A stretch of DNA of 64,000 nucleotides from CAZOKZ01 sp964580585 (GTDB taxonomy: Bacteria > Sumerlaeota > Sumerlaeia > SLMS01 > JAHLLQ01), in the NCBI GenBank assembly GCA_964580585.1, contig CAZOKZ010000002.1, forward strand, positions 62,001 through 126,000, read 5' to 3'. Position 1 is the first letter of the stretch. The number at the start of each line of letters is the position of its first letter. The translations under genes were made by a program, and so were the position numbers. A model generated the notes under the pieces. It had not been told where the DNA came from. It saw nothing but the letters and a program-made list of their open reading frames with translations, and did not search any database. Positions 15,237-23,441 of the stretch are shown here, piece after piece.

Positions 15237-15479
15237 TCAGGCGGTGAACATGCCCGCAGCTTTGGCGATGAACGGCGAAACCAGCGCATAGATGGCGAGA
15301 GCTTCGATGAAAGCCGCGCCGATGATCATGGCGATCTGAATCTTGCCAATGGCTTCCGGCTGGCGACCCATGGCTTCCATGGCAGAACCGACCGCGCGGC
15401 CAAGTCCAAGACCTGCACCCAGGGCAGCGATGCCCAAGCCGATGGGGTAGGCGATTCCGAGAGCTGTTGTGACGTCCAT
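15237..15479 (-). CDS. atpE: ATP synthase Fo c subunit
   Basis: An 80-residue hairpin of two membrane helices forming the rotor ring. Helix 1 carries the small-residue packing motif GAGLGLG; the polar loop is RQPEAIGK; helix 2 has the ion-binding carboxylate Glu59 in GAAFIEALAIY. The residue after the Glu is Ala rather than the Ser/Thr seen in Na+-coupled rings, so proton coupling is the simpler guess, though not proven. Normal gene order (atpB-E-F). The following gap of 141 bases is unusually long for this operon. Confidence 0.95.
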   Translation of the reverse strand: MDVTTALGIAYPIGLGIAALGAGLGLGRAVGSAMEAMGRQPEAIGKIQIAMIIGAAFIEALAIYALVSPFIAKAAGMFTA

Positions 15480-15577
15480 TACTTGCCTCCGATGAGGAAT
15501 GAATTCTTTTTCTTTATTGGAAAGGCGGATTTCAGAGAAAACCGCACCTAGCCACCAAATTGAACTACTGTTTGCGC

Positions 15578-16738
15578 TTAGTGCGCGTGCGCCTCCGCAT
15601 GATGGTGTTCGTCGTGCTCGCCATGATCGTGATCGTGCGGCAGAACCATCAGGATATAAATCGCCGACAGCAGGGCAAAAACCAATGCCTGGATTGTCGA
15701 GAGCAGAAGTGCCAAAAAGTAGAAGGGGAATGTGAGTACTGAACCAAAAATGCCCCAGTAATCCGCCAACCCGCCAAAGATTGCTTTCGAGGCCATCAAA
15801 CCGAGAAGCAACATCACCCCGAGGAGAATGTCTTTACCGAGAATGTTACCAAAAAGACGTAAGGCAAGGCTGAGGGGCTTGGCGCCAAAATCCGACACGC
15901 ATTCGATAATGAACATCAACGGCGCGAGACACCATTGCACCGCGCTCTGAGGATTACCGCAAAGGTGCTTGATGTAATGCACGGGGCCTAAACGGGTCCA
16001 GGCAACGTATTGATAATACAGGAAGGTGCAAAGCGCGAGGCTGCCGGTTATGAGAAGCGATGCTGTCGGCGCTTTCATCAAGGGCACAATGCCCATCAGG
16101 TTCATCGCCAGAATAAAGAAGAACAATCCAGTGACATAGGGCATGTACCGACGGCCGTTTTCTTCGCCCAGGATACCCTTGCAGAAGTTGTCAACGCCAT
16201 CGACCAACATTTCAACGGCTACCTGGCAACGGGTAGGATTGCGAATGGCTTCTTCTTTGGATCGACGAAACGGACGCGTCACCAGCCAGGTAATCACGAC
16301 GACAGCGAGCATGGCGATGGCGGCGAACAGGTTATTTTCCCAAGGCATGTAATCAACGAACGGAGCGGGTTTTTCCAGGCGTCCGACATGCAAGGTCTGA
16401 ACCAGATTCAAACCGTCTTTCGGGCGTCCATAGACATCGGCTTCCGATCCACCCTCGGCTAAAACGTCTTCTTTATAGCTGGCAAACCAGATTTGAACGA
16501 AGTTCGGGAATTCAGGAGGATGGGAAACGTGACGACCATGATCGTGAACGGCGTGCGCCGCATCGTGAGCGCCGTGTTCCACATCGGCAGCCAGATTGTG
16601 CACGTCTCCCTCGTGTTCGGCGAGGGCGGACTCGGCATGTTCGACATGCGCGTCCACCGCTTGGGCAGCGTGATCGAGAGCTTCGTGCGCGTCGTGCGAA
16701 TGCTGGTGCGCATCAACGTCTGTGTGTTGCTCAGGCAT
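15578..16738 (-). CDS. atpB: ATP synthase Fo a subunit with histidine-rich ends
   Basis: The a subunit forms the proton half-channels next to the c ring. 386 residues, longer than the usual 230-280. The core has the essential arginine in LALRLFGNI (Arg294) and the usual membrane helices from about residue 130. Residues 1-85 are an extra hydrophilic domain with about 17 histidines plus many Asp, Glu and Ala (for example HQHSHDAHEALDH). The last 20 residues are again His-rich (HDHDHGEHDEHHH). Such ends suggest binding of Zn or another metal, or pH sensing; this is inference. The start overlaps atpI by eight bases. Confidence 0.93.
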   Translation of the reverse strand: MPEQHTDVDAHQHSHDAHEALDHAAQAVDAHVEHAESALAEHEGDVHNLAADVEHGAHDAAHAVHDHGRHVSHPPEFPNFVQIWFASYKEDVLAEGGSEADVYGRPKDGLNLVQTLHVGRLEKPAPFVDYMPWENNLFAAIAMLAVVVITWLVTRPFRRSKEEAIRNPTRCQVAVEMLVDGVDNFCKGILGEENGRRYMPYVTGLFFFILAMNLMGIVPLMKAPTASLLITGSLALCTFLYYQYVAWTRLGPVHYIKHLCGNPQSAVQWCLAPLMFIIECVSDFGAKPLSLALRLFGNILGKDILLGVMLLLGLMASKAIFGGLADYWGIFGSVLTFPFYFLALLLSTIQALVFALLSAIYILMVLPHDHDHGEHDEHHHAEAHAH

Positions 16739-17162
16739 CCGTGGTGTTTCCCAGGAAAAGTGTGCGCCAATCTTTCGGCAAAGGACGACTGTCTTTTGGG
16801 CCCGCTTGCGTCTTATCTACAATCGCCAAGCTGAAGGCTTCGAGCATGCAGATCAGCAGGAAGGTGCTGAATCCACAAATTAGTGCAAATGTTTGCAGGT
16901 ACATGGCTGGCAGAATCAAAAAAAACATCAAAACCAGCAGGACCAGCTTTGCCTTCAGGTAGAACAGGGATTGCAGCAAATTTTTCTGCGTCAATCCAAT
17001 CAACATTCCCCCGAGGAAAAACCAGTTCAGGACGCCGAGCAGAGAGCCCATGGCGTAGGCGGAACCCCAGTTGAAATCAACACCAAGGGTTACGATCAAA
17101 GCGACCAAAGCGCTCACGGCTCCGGTTTTGTAATACATCCAGCGAAGTCGGGGGTTCTTCAC
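16731..17162 (-). CDS. atpI: ATP synthase assembly protein AtpI-like
   Basis: A 143-residue membrane protein with four predicted helices (GAVSALVALIVTLGV, LLGVLNWFFLGGMLIGL, AKLVLLVLMFFLILPA, LICGFSTFLLICMLEAF). Position immediately before atpB, size and helix pattern match AtpI, which helps assemble the c ring and may take part in Mg transport. Sequence similarity to the family is too weak to judge by eye, so the call leans on context. GTG start. The C-terminal 30 residues are hydrophilic. Confidence 0.75.
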   Translation of the reverse strand: MKNPRLRWMYYKTGAVSALVALIVTLGVDFNWGSAYAMGSLLGVLNWFFLGGMLIGLTQKNLLQSLFYLKAKLVLLVLMFFLILPAMYLQTFALICGFSTFLLICMLEAFSLAIVDKTQAGPKDSRPLPKDWRTLFLGNTTDA

Positions 17163-17187
17163 GATGCAAAAACCAAGTCGTTTGAGG

Positions 17188-17424
17188 TCAGGTGTCTTTC
17201 GATAGAATTCTCAGAATTCTGACTGTTTCGCGTATGGCAACGACGAGTCCCAGGATGAGTCCTACCATGAAGCCGGAAGAGGGGTAGTCGAATTTGCTAC
17301 CGATCCAGTATCCCAAGGCTCCGCACCCAAGTGGGCCACCGACAAATAACGTCGGGATGGCCATCGCAAGGCTTTGCCGCCGGAGCGATTCGCCTCTTTT
17401 CTTCCAGGGGTTTTCGTTTTTCAC
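17188..17424 (-). CDS. atpZ: AtpZ-like small membrane protein
   Basis: A 78-residue protein with two membrane helices (AIPTLFVGGPLGCGALGYWIG and SGFMVGLILGLVVAIRETV, both in part), the layout of the AtpZ/AtpQ proteins at the head of many atp operons. The GTG at 17424 has a GGAGG site nine bases upstream and is preferred to the GTG nine codons earlier. First gene of the operon; 26 bases separate it from atpI. Confidence 0.75.
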   Translation of the reverse strand: MKNENPWKKRGESLRRQSLAMAIPTLFVGGPLGCGALGYWIGSKFDYPSSGFMVGLILGLVVAIRETVRILRILSKDT

Positions 17425-17469
17425 CGTCGCCGTCCTCCGCACGTGGAACACAAACCTAATTTACGGTTA

Positions 17470-17494
17470 CGCGAACCGCCGTGCGAAGTTCGCG
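17470..17494. promoter_or_regulatory. Palindromic hairpin upstream of the atp operon
   Basis: CGCGAAC and GTTCGCG pair perfectly around 11 bases in the 164-base gap between the rnhB stop and atpZ. It could be the end structure of the rnhB transcript or an operator for the atp operon. No T run follows on either strand. Confidence 0.3.
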
Positions 17495-17588
17495 GTGTGT
17501 GTAGGCATATCGTGTCGCGGACACAAGCAGAAAGTTTGTGATTTTTTTCTCAGATGAACAAAAAGTACCTATTTCCGATTTGGGCCAC

Positions 17589-18482
17589 CTAATCTGATGG
17601 GCTCTCGGGCACAGATAACCGTTTTGACTCAATTGCTTCCATTAAAGCAGCCAAGTCCGGAGGTGGCAAGTGGTCCGTCTGAGTTTGAAGTTCGGTCGCC
17701 AATTCATCGAGGCAATCGCTCTCCCCCAACGCATGGGCAATTCGACGCATCCACCGATGATAGGAGGGGGAAAAATGCGGTTTGTCACAGAAGAAGCCTA
17801 CACCATTGAACGTCAGTCGATGAAGTGTCGAGGGTCCATATTTTCCGAGTGCCTCGTAATGTTCGGCAGTGGGATATCCCTTGTTGCGGTCCCAGCCGTA
17901 TTCGGGGAATTCCCGGTGGTAGCAATCCATCATGCGATCGCGCGTGACCTTGGCCAGGATGGATGCAGCGGCGATGGAGGCGGATTTACGATCCCCTTTG
18001 ATAAGGGGAAGGGTGGGTAATCCGGCGGCGGGCAGTTCGAGCGCATCGGTTACCAGGGCGCCAACCGTCAGAGCTGCATTGCGACCGGCAAGTTGCCGAT
18101 TGGCTTGTTGCAACGCGCGAAGAGAAGCAACCCGAGTGGCTTCAAGGATGTTAAGAACATCGATTTCCCCGGCGTGGCAAATTCCCACCCCCCATGCAAG
18201 GGCTGCGCGTTGGATTTTTCCAAAGAGATTGTTTCGCTTTTTTTCGGTCAGGAGTTTCGAGTCCCCAAGTCCGACAGGTCGGCGGCCTTCGAGATCCCAA
18301 ACCACGGCAGCGGCCACAACTGGACCAGCCAATGGGCCTCGGCCCGCTTCGTCGATGCCCGCGACGAGGCATCCACCATGTTGATTCGACCAATCGCGTT
18401 CGGGACGAATCGTTGGTTTTTTCGGTAGAGCCTTTTTCCTACGGGCGGCGCGGTCCTCGGCAGATGATGGCAGGAAAGACAC
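17589..18482 (-). CDS. rnhB: Ribonuclease HII
   Basis: Cleaves the RNA strand of RNA-DNA hybrids, including single ribonucleotides in DNA. The active-site motif GIDEAGRGPLAGPVV has Asp44 and Glu45; later landmarks are GLGDSKLLTEKKR, LIKGDRKSASIAAASILAKVTRD (in part) and DRNKGYPTAEH. The protein is 297 residues against about 200 in E. coli; the extra length is a basic N-terminal extension of about 38 residues and a C-terminal tail of about 60. GTG start, 11 bases after the HU stop, so it is probably transcribed with the HU gene. Confidence 0.95.
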   Translation of the reverse strand: MSFLPSSAEDRAARRKKALPKKPTIRPERDWSNQHGGCLVAGIDEAGRGPLAGPVVAAAVVWDLEGRRPVGLGDSKLLTEKKRNNLFGKIQRAALAWGVGICHAGEIDVLNILEATRVASLRALQQANRQLAGRNAALTVGALVTDALELPAAGLPTLPLIKGDRKSASIAAASILAKVTRDRMMDCYHREFPEYGWDRNKGYPTAEHYEALGKYGPSTLHRLTFNGVGFFCDKPHFSPSYHRWMRRIAHALGESDCLDELATELQTQTDHLPPPDLAALMEAIESKRLSVPESPSD

Positions 18483-18493
18483 GAGGGAACAAT

Positions 18494-18799
18494 TCAGCCT
18501 TCCGTTTCGTCTGGCATCGACGGCAGATCGTTCACCGCGTCGCGGAACGATTTGCCGGGTTTGAAGACGACAACTTTCTTTTCTTCGATGAAAATTTGCT
18601 CACCCGTTCGTGGATTACGTCCATTTCGGGCATTTTTTTCTTTCACTAGAAAGGTCCCAAATCCAACGAGCGATACTTTTTCGCCTTCCTGCAGAGCGTC
18701 TTTAATCGCATCCAGAAATATTTCAACGGCTTGATAGGACTCGTTGCGCCCAAGTCCTGTTCTTTCCATTAGTAAACTTGCCACTTCGGCCTTGGTCAT
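18494..18799 (-). CDS. HU/IHF-family DNA-binding protein
   Basis: A 101-residue histone-like protein. The pattern MTKAEVASLLMERTGL, GFGTFLVKEKNARNGRNPRTGE (in part) with the DNA-bending Pro in NPRTGE, and VVFKPGKSFRDAVN are diagnostic. HU and IHF subtypes cannot be separated here with confidence. A GGGAGAG site precedes the ATG and a sigma-70-like promoter lies 50-80 bases upstream. rnhB follows after 11 bases. Confidence 0.95.
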   Translation of the reverse strand: MTKAEVASLLMERTGLGRNESYQAVEIFLDAIKDALQEGEKVSLVGFGTFLVKEKNARNGRNPRTGEQIFIEEKKVVVFKPGKSFRDAVNDLPSMPDETEG

Positions 18800-18851
18800 G
18801 AAACCGCTCTCCCGATGTGCGCATAAATTTGATGTGCATCCTTGCTATCGG

Positions 18852-18880
18852 TTTATGTAACTTGAACGGATTCAGGTCAA
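18852..18880 (-). promoter_or_regulatory. Sigma-70-type promoter of the HU gene
   Basis: On the minus strand TTGACC (18875-18880) and CATAAA (18852-18857) are separated by 17 bases, five and four matches to the consensus boxes. Transcription would start near 18845, about 45 bases before the HU start codon. Confidence 0.55.
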
Positions 18881-18931
18881 TAGCAAATTTCTACGCTTCG
18901 ATGATTCCTCCATTAGAGCGAACCAAACGAA

Positions 18932-19726
18932 TCAGGGACTGTTATGGGCAGTGTTGAGCGGTTCAGTCACGAGTTGGGCGGCTGGAATTTCGGCGCGCAG
19001 GCCTTTTGAAAGCCGCTCGATCGAGCGCTCGGCTGCGTATTTCAGGCAATAGGCTGGTTTCATGACCGAGGGGTTCATAAATCCGTTCGGGTAACCGCCG
19101 TGGCGTTCACGAAGCGCAAATTCCCCCATAGTGTTTTTTTCTTCCACCCCTTCGGTGATTCGTCCTTCGATTTGAAGTTCGGTTGCTCCCGCTCCGTACC
19201 CAATCACGTAGCGCAAAAATGGCGAACCTTTCTCAATATCGGTGACAGTGCTTTGAACCGAGATCACACGGTAATCCTCAGTTAGAGGATCGTCCGGCGT
19301 GTATGCATATCGTACTCGCACGGGATGGGGGTAAGAACGTAACAAATACCGATAGAGGCGTTCGCGCAGGGTGAACAACACGTCTTCTTCTTCCTCGACG
19401 GTCAAACGTTCCGAAGCCTGCCAGATGGGCTTATCGACAACGAACAGAACCGCCTGGGCCGCTTCGAGATCAATCCCGTCGGCTTCGGCGTTTGGAACAT
19501 TTTGATGCTTTTTGGCGAGTTCTTTCATTTCCTGTTTCGTCAGAAAATACTGATCGATTGAAAAGTCCTGCCCCGAATCCACTCGCATCTTGAACCCCTT
19601 CTCGTCGATGGAGTCGAAGGTCGTGTAGTCGTCCAGAAATCCGGTGGGTTGGATTTGGGGTCGCGAACATCCGGAGGAGACGAGCAACGCCAACAAGCTG
19701 AACAAGAGGGGAAGAATTCGTTTCAC
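18932..19726 (-). CDS. DUF3313-type lipoprotein
   Basis: A 264-residue lipoprotein. The GTG at 19726 gives MKRILPLLFSLLALLVSSGC with lipobox SSGC, and an AGGTG site precedes it; an in-frame GTG eight codons upstream is less likely. The opening of the mature part, PTGFLDDYTTFDSIDEKGF, resembles DUF3313 proteins, which begin with a short FLxDY motif after the lipid anchor. The rest is a mixed alpha/beta domain ending in a Ser-Arg-Leu amphipathic region. Function unknown. It lies between the HU gene and an OmpA-like lipoprotein gene, separated from the latter by a terminator. Confidence 0.65.
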   Translation of the reverse strand: MKRILPLLFSLLALLVSSGCSRPQIQPTGFLDDYTTFDSIDEKGFKMRVDSGQDFSIDQYFLTKQEMKELAKKHQNVPNAEADGIDLEAAQAVLFVVDKPIWQASERLTVEEEEDVLFTLRERLYRYLLRSYPHPVRVRYAYTPDDPLTEDYRVISVQSTVTDIEKGSPFLRYVIGYGAGATELQIEGRITEGVEEKNTMGEFALRERHGGYPNGFMNPSVMKPAYCLKYAAERSIERLSKGLRAEIPAAQLVTEPLNTAHNSP

Positions 19727-19766
19727 AAGGGGCACCTTTCTTTCGATCACAACGCATCCGGAAAAT

Positions 19767-19818
19767 GGAAAAGCCGGAGTACAAAGGGGATGTTGCGGTC
19801 CCCCGCTCCGGCTTTTCC
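19767..19818 (-). terminator. Terminator of the OmpA-like gene
   Basis: GGAAAAGCCGGAG and CTCCGGCTTTTCC pair perfectly (13 bp) around a 26-base loop. The arms include A and T tracts, so it can work in both directions; it lies 40 bases after the OmpA-like stop. Confidence 0.82.
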
Positions 19819-19857
19819 CTCCGAGAGGAAAACGTTCAACGACCTGCTGGAGAAATC

Positions 19858-21045
19858 TTACAGCCCGGCAAGTTGATTGCGTTGGAGCGGCATTTTCTCA
19901 GGCAAAATCACAATGACCGAACGGCGATTGGCCGAGCGACCATCTTTGGTTGCGTTGGTTGACGCCGGGCGATGTTCGCCGTACGTCGTCGCGGAAAGTT
20001 TGGCCGGATCGAATCCATGAGCATCGACCAGGTTATGCACGACTTCGAGAGCACGACCCGCGCCGAGTTCCCAGTTCGACCGCCAACCGGATTTCACGAT
20101 GGGTTGATTGTCCGTATGACCTTCGACCAGCAATTCGCGATTCGGGAAGTTGGTGTTGATAATGTCCGCCACCTGGGCAAGCACCTGCTCGCCCTGAGAG
20201 CTGAGTTCCGCTTTGCCTGGCTTGAAGATCAGTTGATCGACGATCGTCAGTGTCAGCCCACGGCTGGTTTCTTCGAGTTCAATGTTGAGATTGGCAAGCT
20301 GATCGCGCAATGCGTTGACCGCCTGTTCGCGTTCGTTCAACGAAGTGCGGATTACGTTCATTTCATCGCGTGCCTTAGCCAGTTGACCTTCGGCTGCAAG
20401 CAACTGTGTTTCGAAATCGGCTGCTTTCTGAAGCGCATTGTCGCGCTCGGTCGTCAAACCCGCGAATTTGTCTTTCAGATCTTTGAGCGCCATATCCTTG
20501 GCATCGACTTGAGCCTTGGACTGAAGAAGTTCAACCTTTGCGTCGGCAAGAGTCGAGTCCTTCTGTGACAACTTGGCGTTAGCGGAATCGAGGTCCGAAT
20601 TCAACGCCGCAAGCGTGGCATCTTTATCGGACAATTGCGAGCGCAGGTCGCTCAACTCGGTCATCGAGTTATCGAGTTCGCCGCGCAACCGGTCGAGTTC
20701 CGCCAGCGTTTCCGCCGAAGCGCCCGAATCGCGCAACATGGCGAGTTCGGCTTCTTTGGCTTCGAGTTCCGCGCGAAGGTTTTCGATTTCGCGTTCCACA
20801 TCGTCTTTGGTCAATTGCTCGTACGCATCGCCCGCCAACCCGCCGGTCGCGGCGCCTGCGCCACCACCGACAAAGGCACCGTGAGCCACAGAGATCGAGG
20901 CAGAGTTATTTCCGATGGCAGCACCCGTGACCGCACCCAATACACCACCCGCAGCCGTACCTTTTTGCACCGAACTGCATCCGGCGGATAAGAGTGTCGC
21001 GAGGGCCAGCGTTCCACTGAGAGCTAATAACTTACTGGTTTTCAT
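19858..21045 (-). CDS. OmpA-family lipoprotein with glycine-zipper and coiled coil
   Basis: A 395-residue envelope protein. The start at 21045 follows an AGGAGG site; the longer upstream frame is ignored. Signal peptide and lipobox: MKTSKLLALSGTLALATLLSAGC. Next comes a Gly/Ala-rich zipper segment (AGGVLGAVTGAAIGNNS), then a heptad-rich coiled coil over residues 70-270, and finally an OmpA/MotB peptidoglycan-binding domain with VEGHTDNQPI, SNWELGAGRA and NRRSVIVI. It probably tethers a membrane to the cell wall, with the long coiled coil spanning the periplasm. A strong terminator follows. Confidence 0.88.
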   Translation of the reverse strand: MKTSKLLALSGTLALATLLSAGCSSVQKGTAAGGVLGAVTGAAIGNNSASISVAHGAFVGGGAGAATGGLAGDAYEQLTKDDVEREIENLRAELEAKEAELAMLRDSGASAETLAELDRLRGELDNSMTELSDLRSQLSDKDATLAALNSDLDSANAKLSQKDSTLADAKVELLQSKAQVDAKDMALKDLKDKFAGLTTERDNALQKAADFETQLLAAEGQLAKARDEMNVIRTSLNEREQAVNALRDQLANLNIELEETSRGLTLTIVDQLIFKPGKAELSSQGEQVLAQVADIINTNFPNRELLVEGHTDNQPIVKSGWRSNWELGAGRALEVVHNLVDAHGFDPAKLSATTYGEHRPASTNATKDGRSANRRSVIVILPEKMPLQRNQLAGL

Positions 21046-21271
21046 GAACGTCCTCCTTGGAGCTTGAACATCAACTTTTTCCACGCTGTCGCGAGAGGTT
21101 AGATCGTGACCTGCCTGGTGAATTTGCCTTTTGGGAAAGAGAGAAGGCATTTCTTTATGGAGTGCGGGGCGACCCTGATGAACGGCAAGAAAAAAATGCA
21201 ACAGCGGCAAAGTTATTCTTCCGCGCATCTGCACATCGTCGCGCGAGACAATCCTTACGGGTGAGAGGGCT

Positions 21272-21310
21272 AAAAAAACGCGCCCGAACCAGTATAAGGA
21301 ACGGACGCGT
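21272..21310 (-). terminator. Terminator of the M48 peptidase gene
   Basis: On the minus strand ACGCGTCCG pairs with CGGGCGCGT (one G-T pair) around about 20 bases and is followed by seven T residues. It lies 30 bases after the stop at 21340. Confidence 0.8.
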
Positions 21311-21339
21311 TCGATGAAATTCGACTGACAAAAACGACC

Positions 21340-23217
21340 TCAACCCATCGGGATGGCCTCGGCTTGGTTGGCTTTTTCCTCCTGATATTCTTTGGCGGTC
21401 AGATACCGCCCATAATATTTCTGAAGACCATCGAGAATCGGAAGTTCCTCGCCGGTGAAATCTGCGGGGCAAAATTTCTGCGTTTGTTTCTTTTTCTCCC
21501 CCTCTGGACAATAGGTGATTTTGAGGTATTTTTTACCAATCCCATCATCCATTGCCATGTTTTCGATGGTGCTGAAAAAAATCGGCGCGGCCCAGTCGAG
21601 TACATGGATTTTTTCATAATCGATCGTGCACAGGAGGTCCTTCTTGTTTTTGTATCGCAAAAGCGGGAAAAACTCTTCTACGTGTTTTATCTCAACTTCA
21701 CCTTCCGGCTTGAAGCGCCAGGCCAATATTTGCCGGTGAACTCGATGGAATGCCTGCTCGAATTCTGTCCATTGCTGGTTTTCGATTTCTTCAGCCGATT
21801 CAATGGCGGAGAACCACGAATCGTTCACCGCTTCCAGATTTTCCTCGCTGCGTATTGTAGGTTCGACCTGCAGCCCCAACGACTCGATTCGACTGGCAAG
21901 CGGCGGGTGCGAATCAAAAGGGTGCGGCGTTCCGGATTCGGCGAGTTCCGTGCCGGTAATACACGTCTGCATAAAACCGGGAAAACCTTCTTCCAGACGT
22001 TGAGAAACGTTCATTTTTTCGACGTTTTCTTCGACCTGAAACAGCTCGTTTTGCACCTTTGCCCGATATTGGCAATAGGCTGAAATTTTAACCAATGCCT
22101 GGGCCATGTCATGCGCCGAAGTCAATTCCGACCCAATGCGGTCGGCGCGGAATTCGCGCACGCGGCTGAGCTTGTTCAGCGACAGTTGATAAAGCGCCCA
22201 GAACAGGAGCATGAAATGAAAAACGGGGCGGGAAATGCCGCCTTCGTGGAGAGCCTGAAGGTAGTGGGAGTATTTTTGCAGAAGCGGCGAAATTTTCAAC
22301 GAATAAAAAGTATCTTCGCCACTGAAGTGCGCCAGTTCGTGCGCCAAAACGGCGTCGGCTTGTCCTCTGCTCAAAACTTTGAGTAACGAGAGGCTGGCAA
22401 ACAGAGTTCTGCCCGTGTAAAGTTTATCGTCCACGCGAACGGGATGTTGAGTAACGAAGAAATTATCGTCAATTCCGACAAATATCTGGTCGGGCTTGCT
22501 GATCCCGAGTTTCCCGGCCATTTCCGCGACGCGATTCCAAAGTCCAGGGGCTTCCTCTTCGCTGAGAAGGCGACCTTCAAGCGGCGCTTCCTGGTCAACT
22601 TTAAGAAAAATCGCCCGAATAATCATGAAGATTGCGCCAATGGTTAATATTCCAATGATAAGGATCAGCTTGGGAAAATATCGTTCGCCCCAGAGCGCTG
22701 TGACCCAGAAAGAAAGCGCCACGGCAAGGGTTCCTTGCCCGATGACCTGGATTACAGCAAAGATGCGCAGGATATGCCATCCCACCAGCAAACTCAAGTA
22801 TTGAACTTGCTGGGATTTGAAGGAACACACGACACTGATGCCAACGGCGATCAGAGCAAGGATACTCGTAATCAGACACACGAAGGCGATCCGCTTCATC
22901 CAACGAAAGACCCCATAGCGCAGTTTCACGGGACTGAATTGAGATTGAATTCCCGCCGCTTCAGGGTGGTTGGATGCCATAATACGCGAAACGGGAGTCG
23001 AGCTATAGAACTCGATGGCGGCGGCCCTGTCATCCTCCGACCACTCTTTGTCGCTTCGAATATCGGAAAGGACGACTTCGAGAATCTCGCGATCCGTATG
23101 GTCTTCCGCATGACGAAAGAACCAGAGTGCGAATCCTGGAATTAAAAAAATCACAAAAACAGGTAACACAAAACGTCGAATAAAACCAAACTTGGAAAAA
23201 GCAGGATCGGAGTCCAT
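21340..23217 (-). CDS. Membrane M48-family zinc metallopeptidase
   Basis: A 625-residue protein. Helices occur at about 14-34, 108-131, 140-170 and 183-205. The zinc motif HELAH (293-297) lies in VLAHELAHFSGED, the third ligand Glu355 in SRVREFRADRIGSEL, and DSHPPLASRI (434-443) is the usual M48 marker for a later active-site loop. The family includes HtpX and related proteases that degrade damaged membrane proteins or mature lipoproteins. The last 175 residues are a hydrophilic extension that I do not recognise. It stands alone with its own terminator. Substrate unknown. Confidence 0.88.
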   Translation of the reverse strand: MDSDPAFSKFGFIRRFVLPVFVIFLIPGFALWFFRHAEDHTDREILEVVLSDIRSDKEWSEDDRAAAIEFYSSTPVSRIMASNHPEAAGIQSQFSPVKLRYGVFRWMKRIAFVCLITSILALIAVGISVVCSFKSQQVQYLSLLVGWHILRIFAVIQVIGQGTLAVALSFWVTALWGERYFPKLILIIGILTIGAIFMIIRAIFLKVDQEAPLEGRLLSEEEAPGLWNRVAEMAGKLGISKPDQIFVGIDDNFFVTQHPVRVDDKLYTGRTLFASLSLLKVLSRGQADAVLAHELAHFSGEDTFYSLKISPLLQKYSHYLQALHEGGISRPVFHFMLLFWALYQLSLNKLSRVREFRADRIGSELTSAHDMAQALVKISAYCQYRAKVQNELFQVEENVEKMNVSQRLEEGFPGFMQTCITGTELAESGTPHPFDSHPPLASRIESLGLQVEPTIRSEENLEAVNDSWFSAIESAEEIENQQWTEFEQAFHRVHRQILAWRFKPEGEVEIKHVEEFFPLLRYKNKKDLLCTIDYEKIHVLDWAAPIFFSTIENMAMDDGIGKKYLKITYCPEGEKKKQTQKFCPADFTGEELPILDGLQKYYGRYLTAKEYQEEKANQAEAIPMG

Positions 23218-23441
23218 AATCCCTCCCTTGGAAATTCCGCGCGCACATGAGTTACGACAAGTACGCTTCTCACAGATGTGTGATATTGTGAAGATGAAAG
23301 AAGCACCATGAGTGGAAAGCTGTCAACCCTTGCTTGCCGCTCGTGGCGAACAGCGACGGTTGATTATTTGCTGGTTGACCGCGCGGGGCAAAATGCGCGT
23401 TCTGAGAAACCAATTGTTTGAATTTTTCTCAGGATTGTTCC

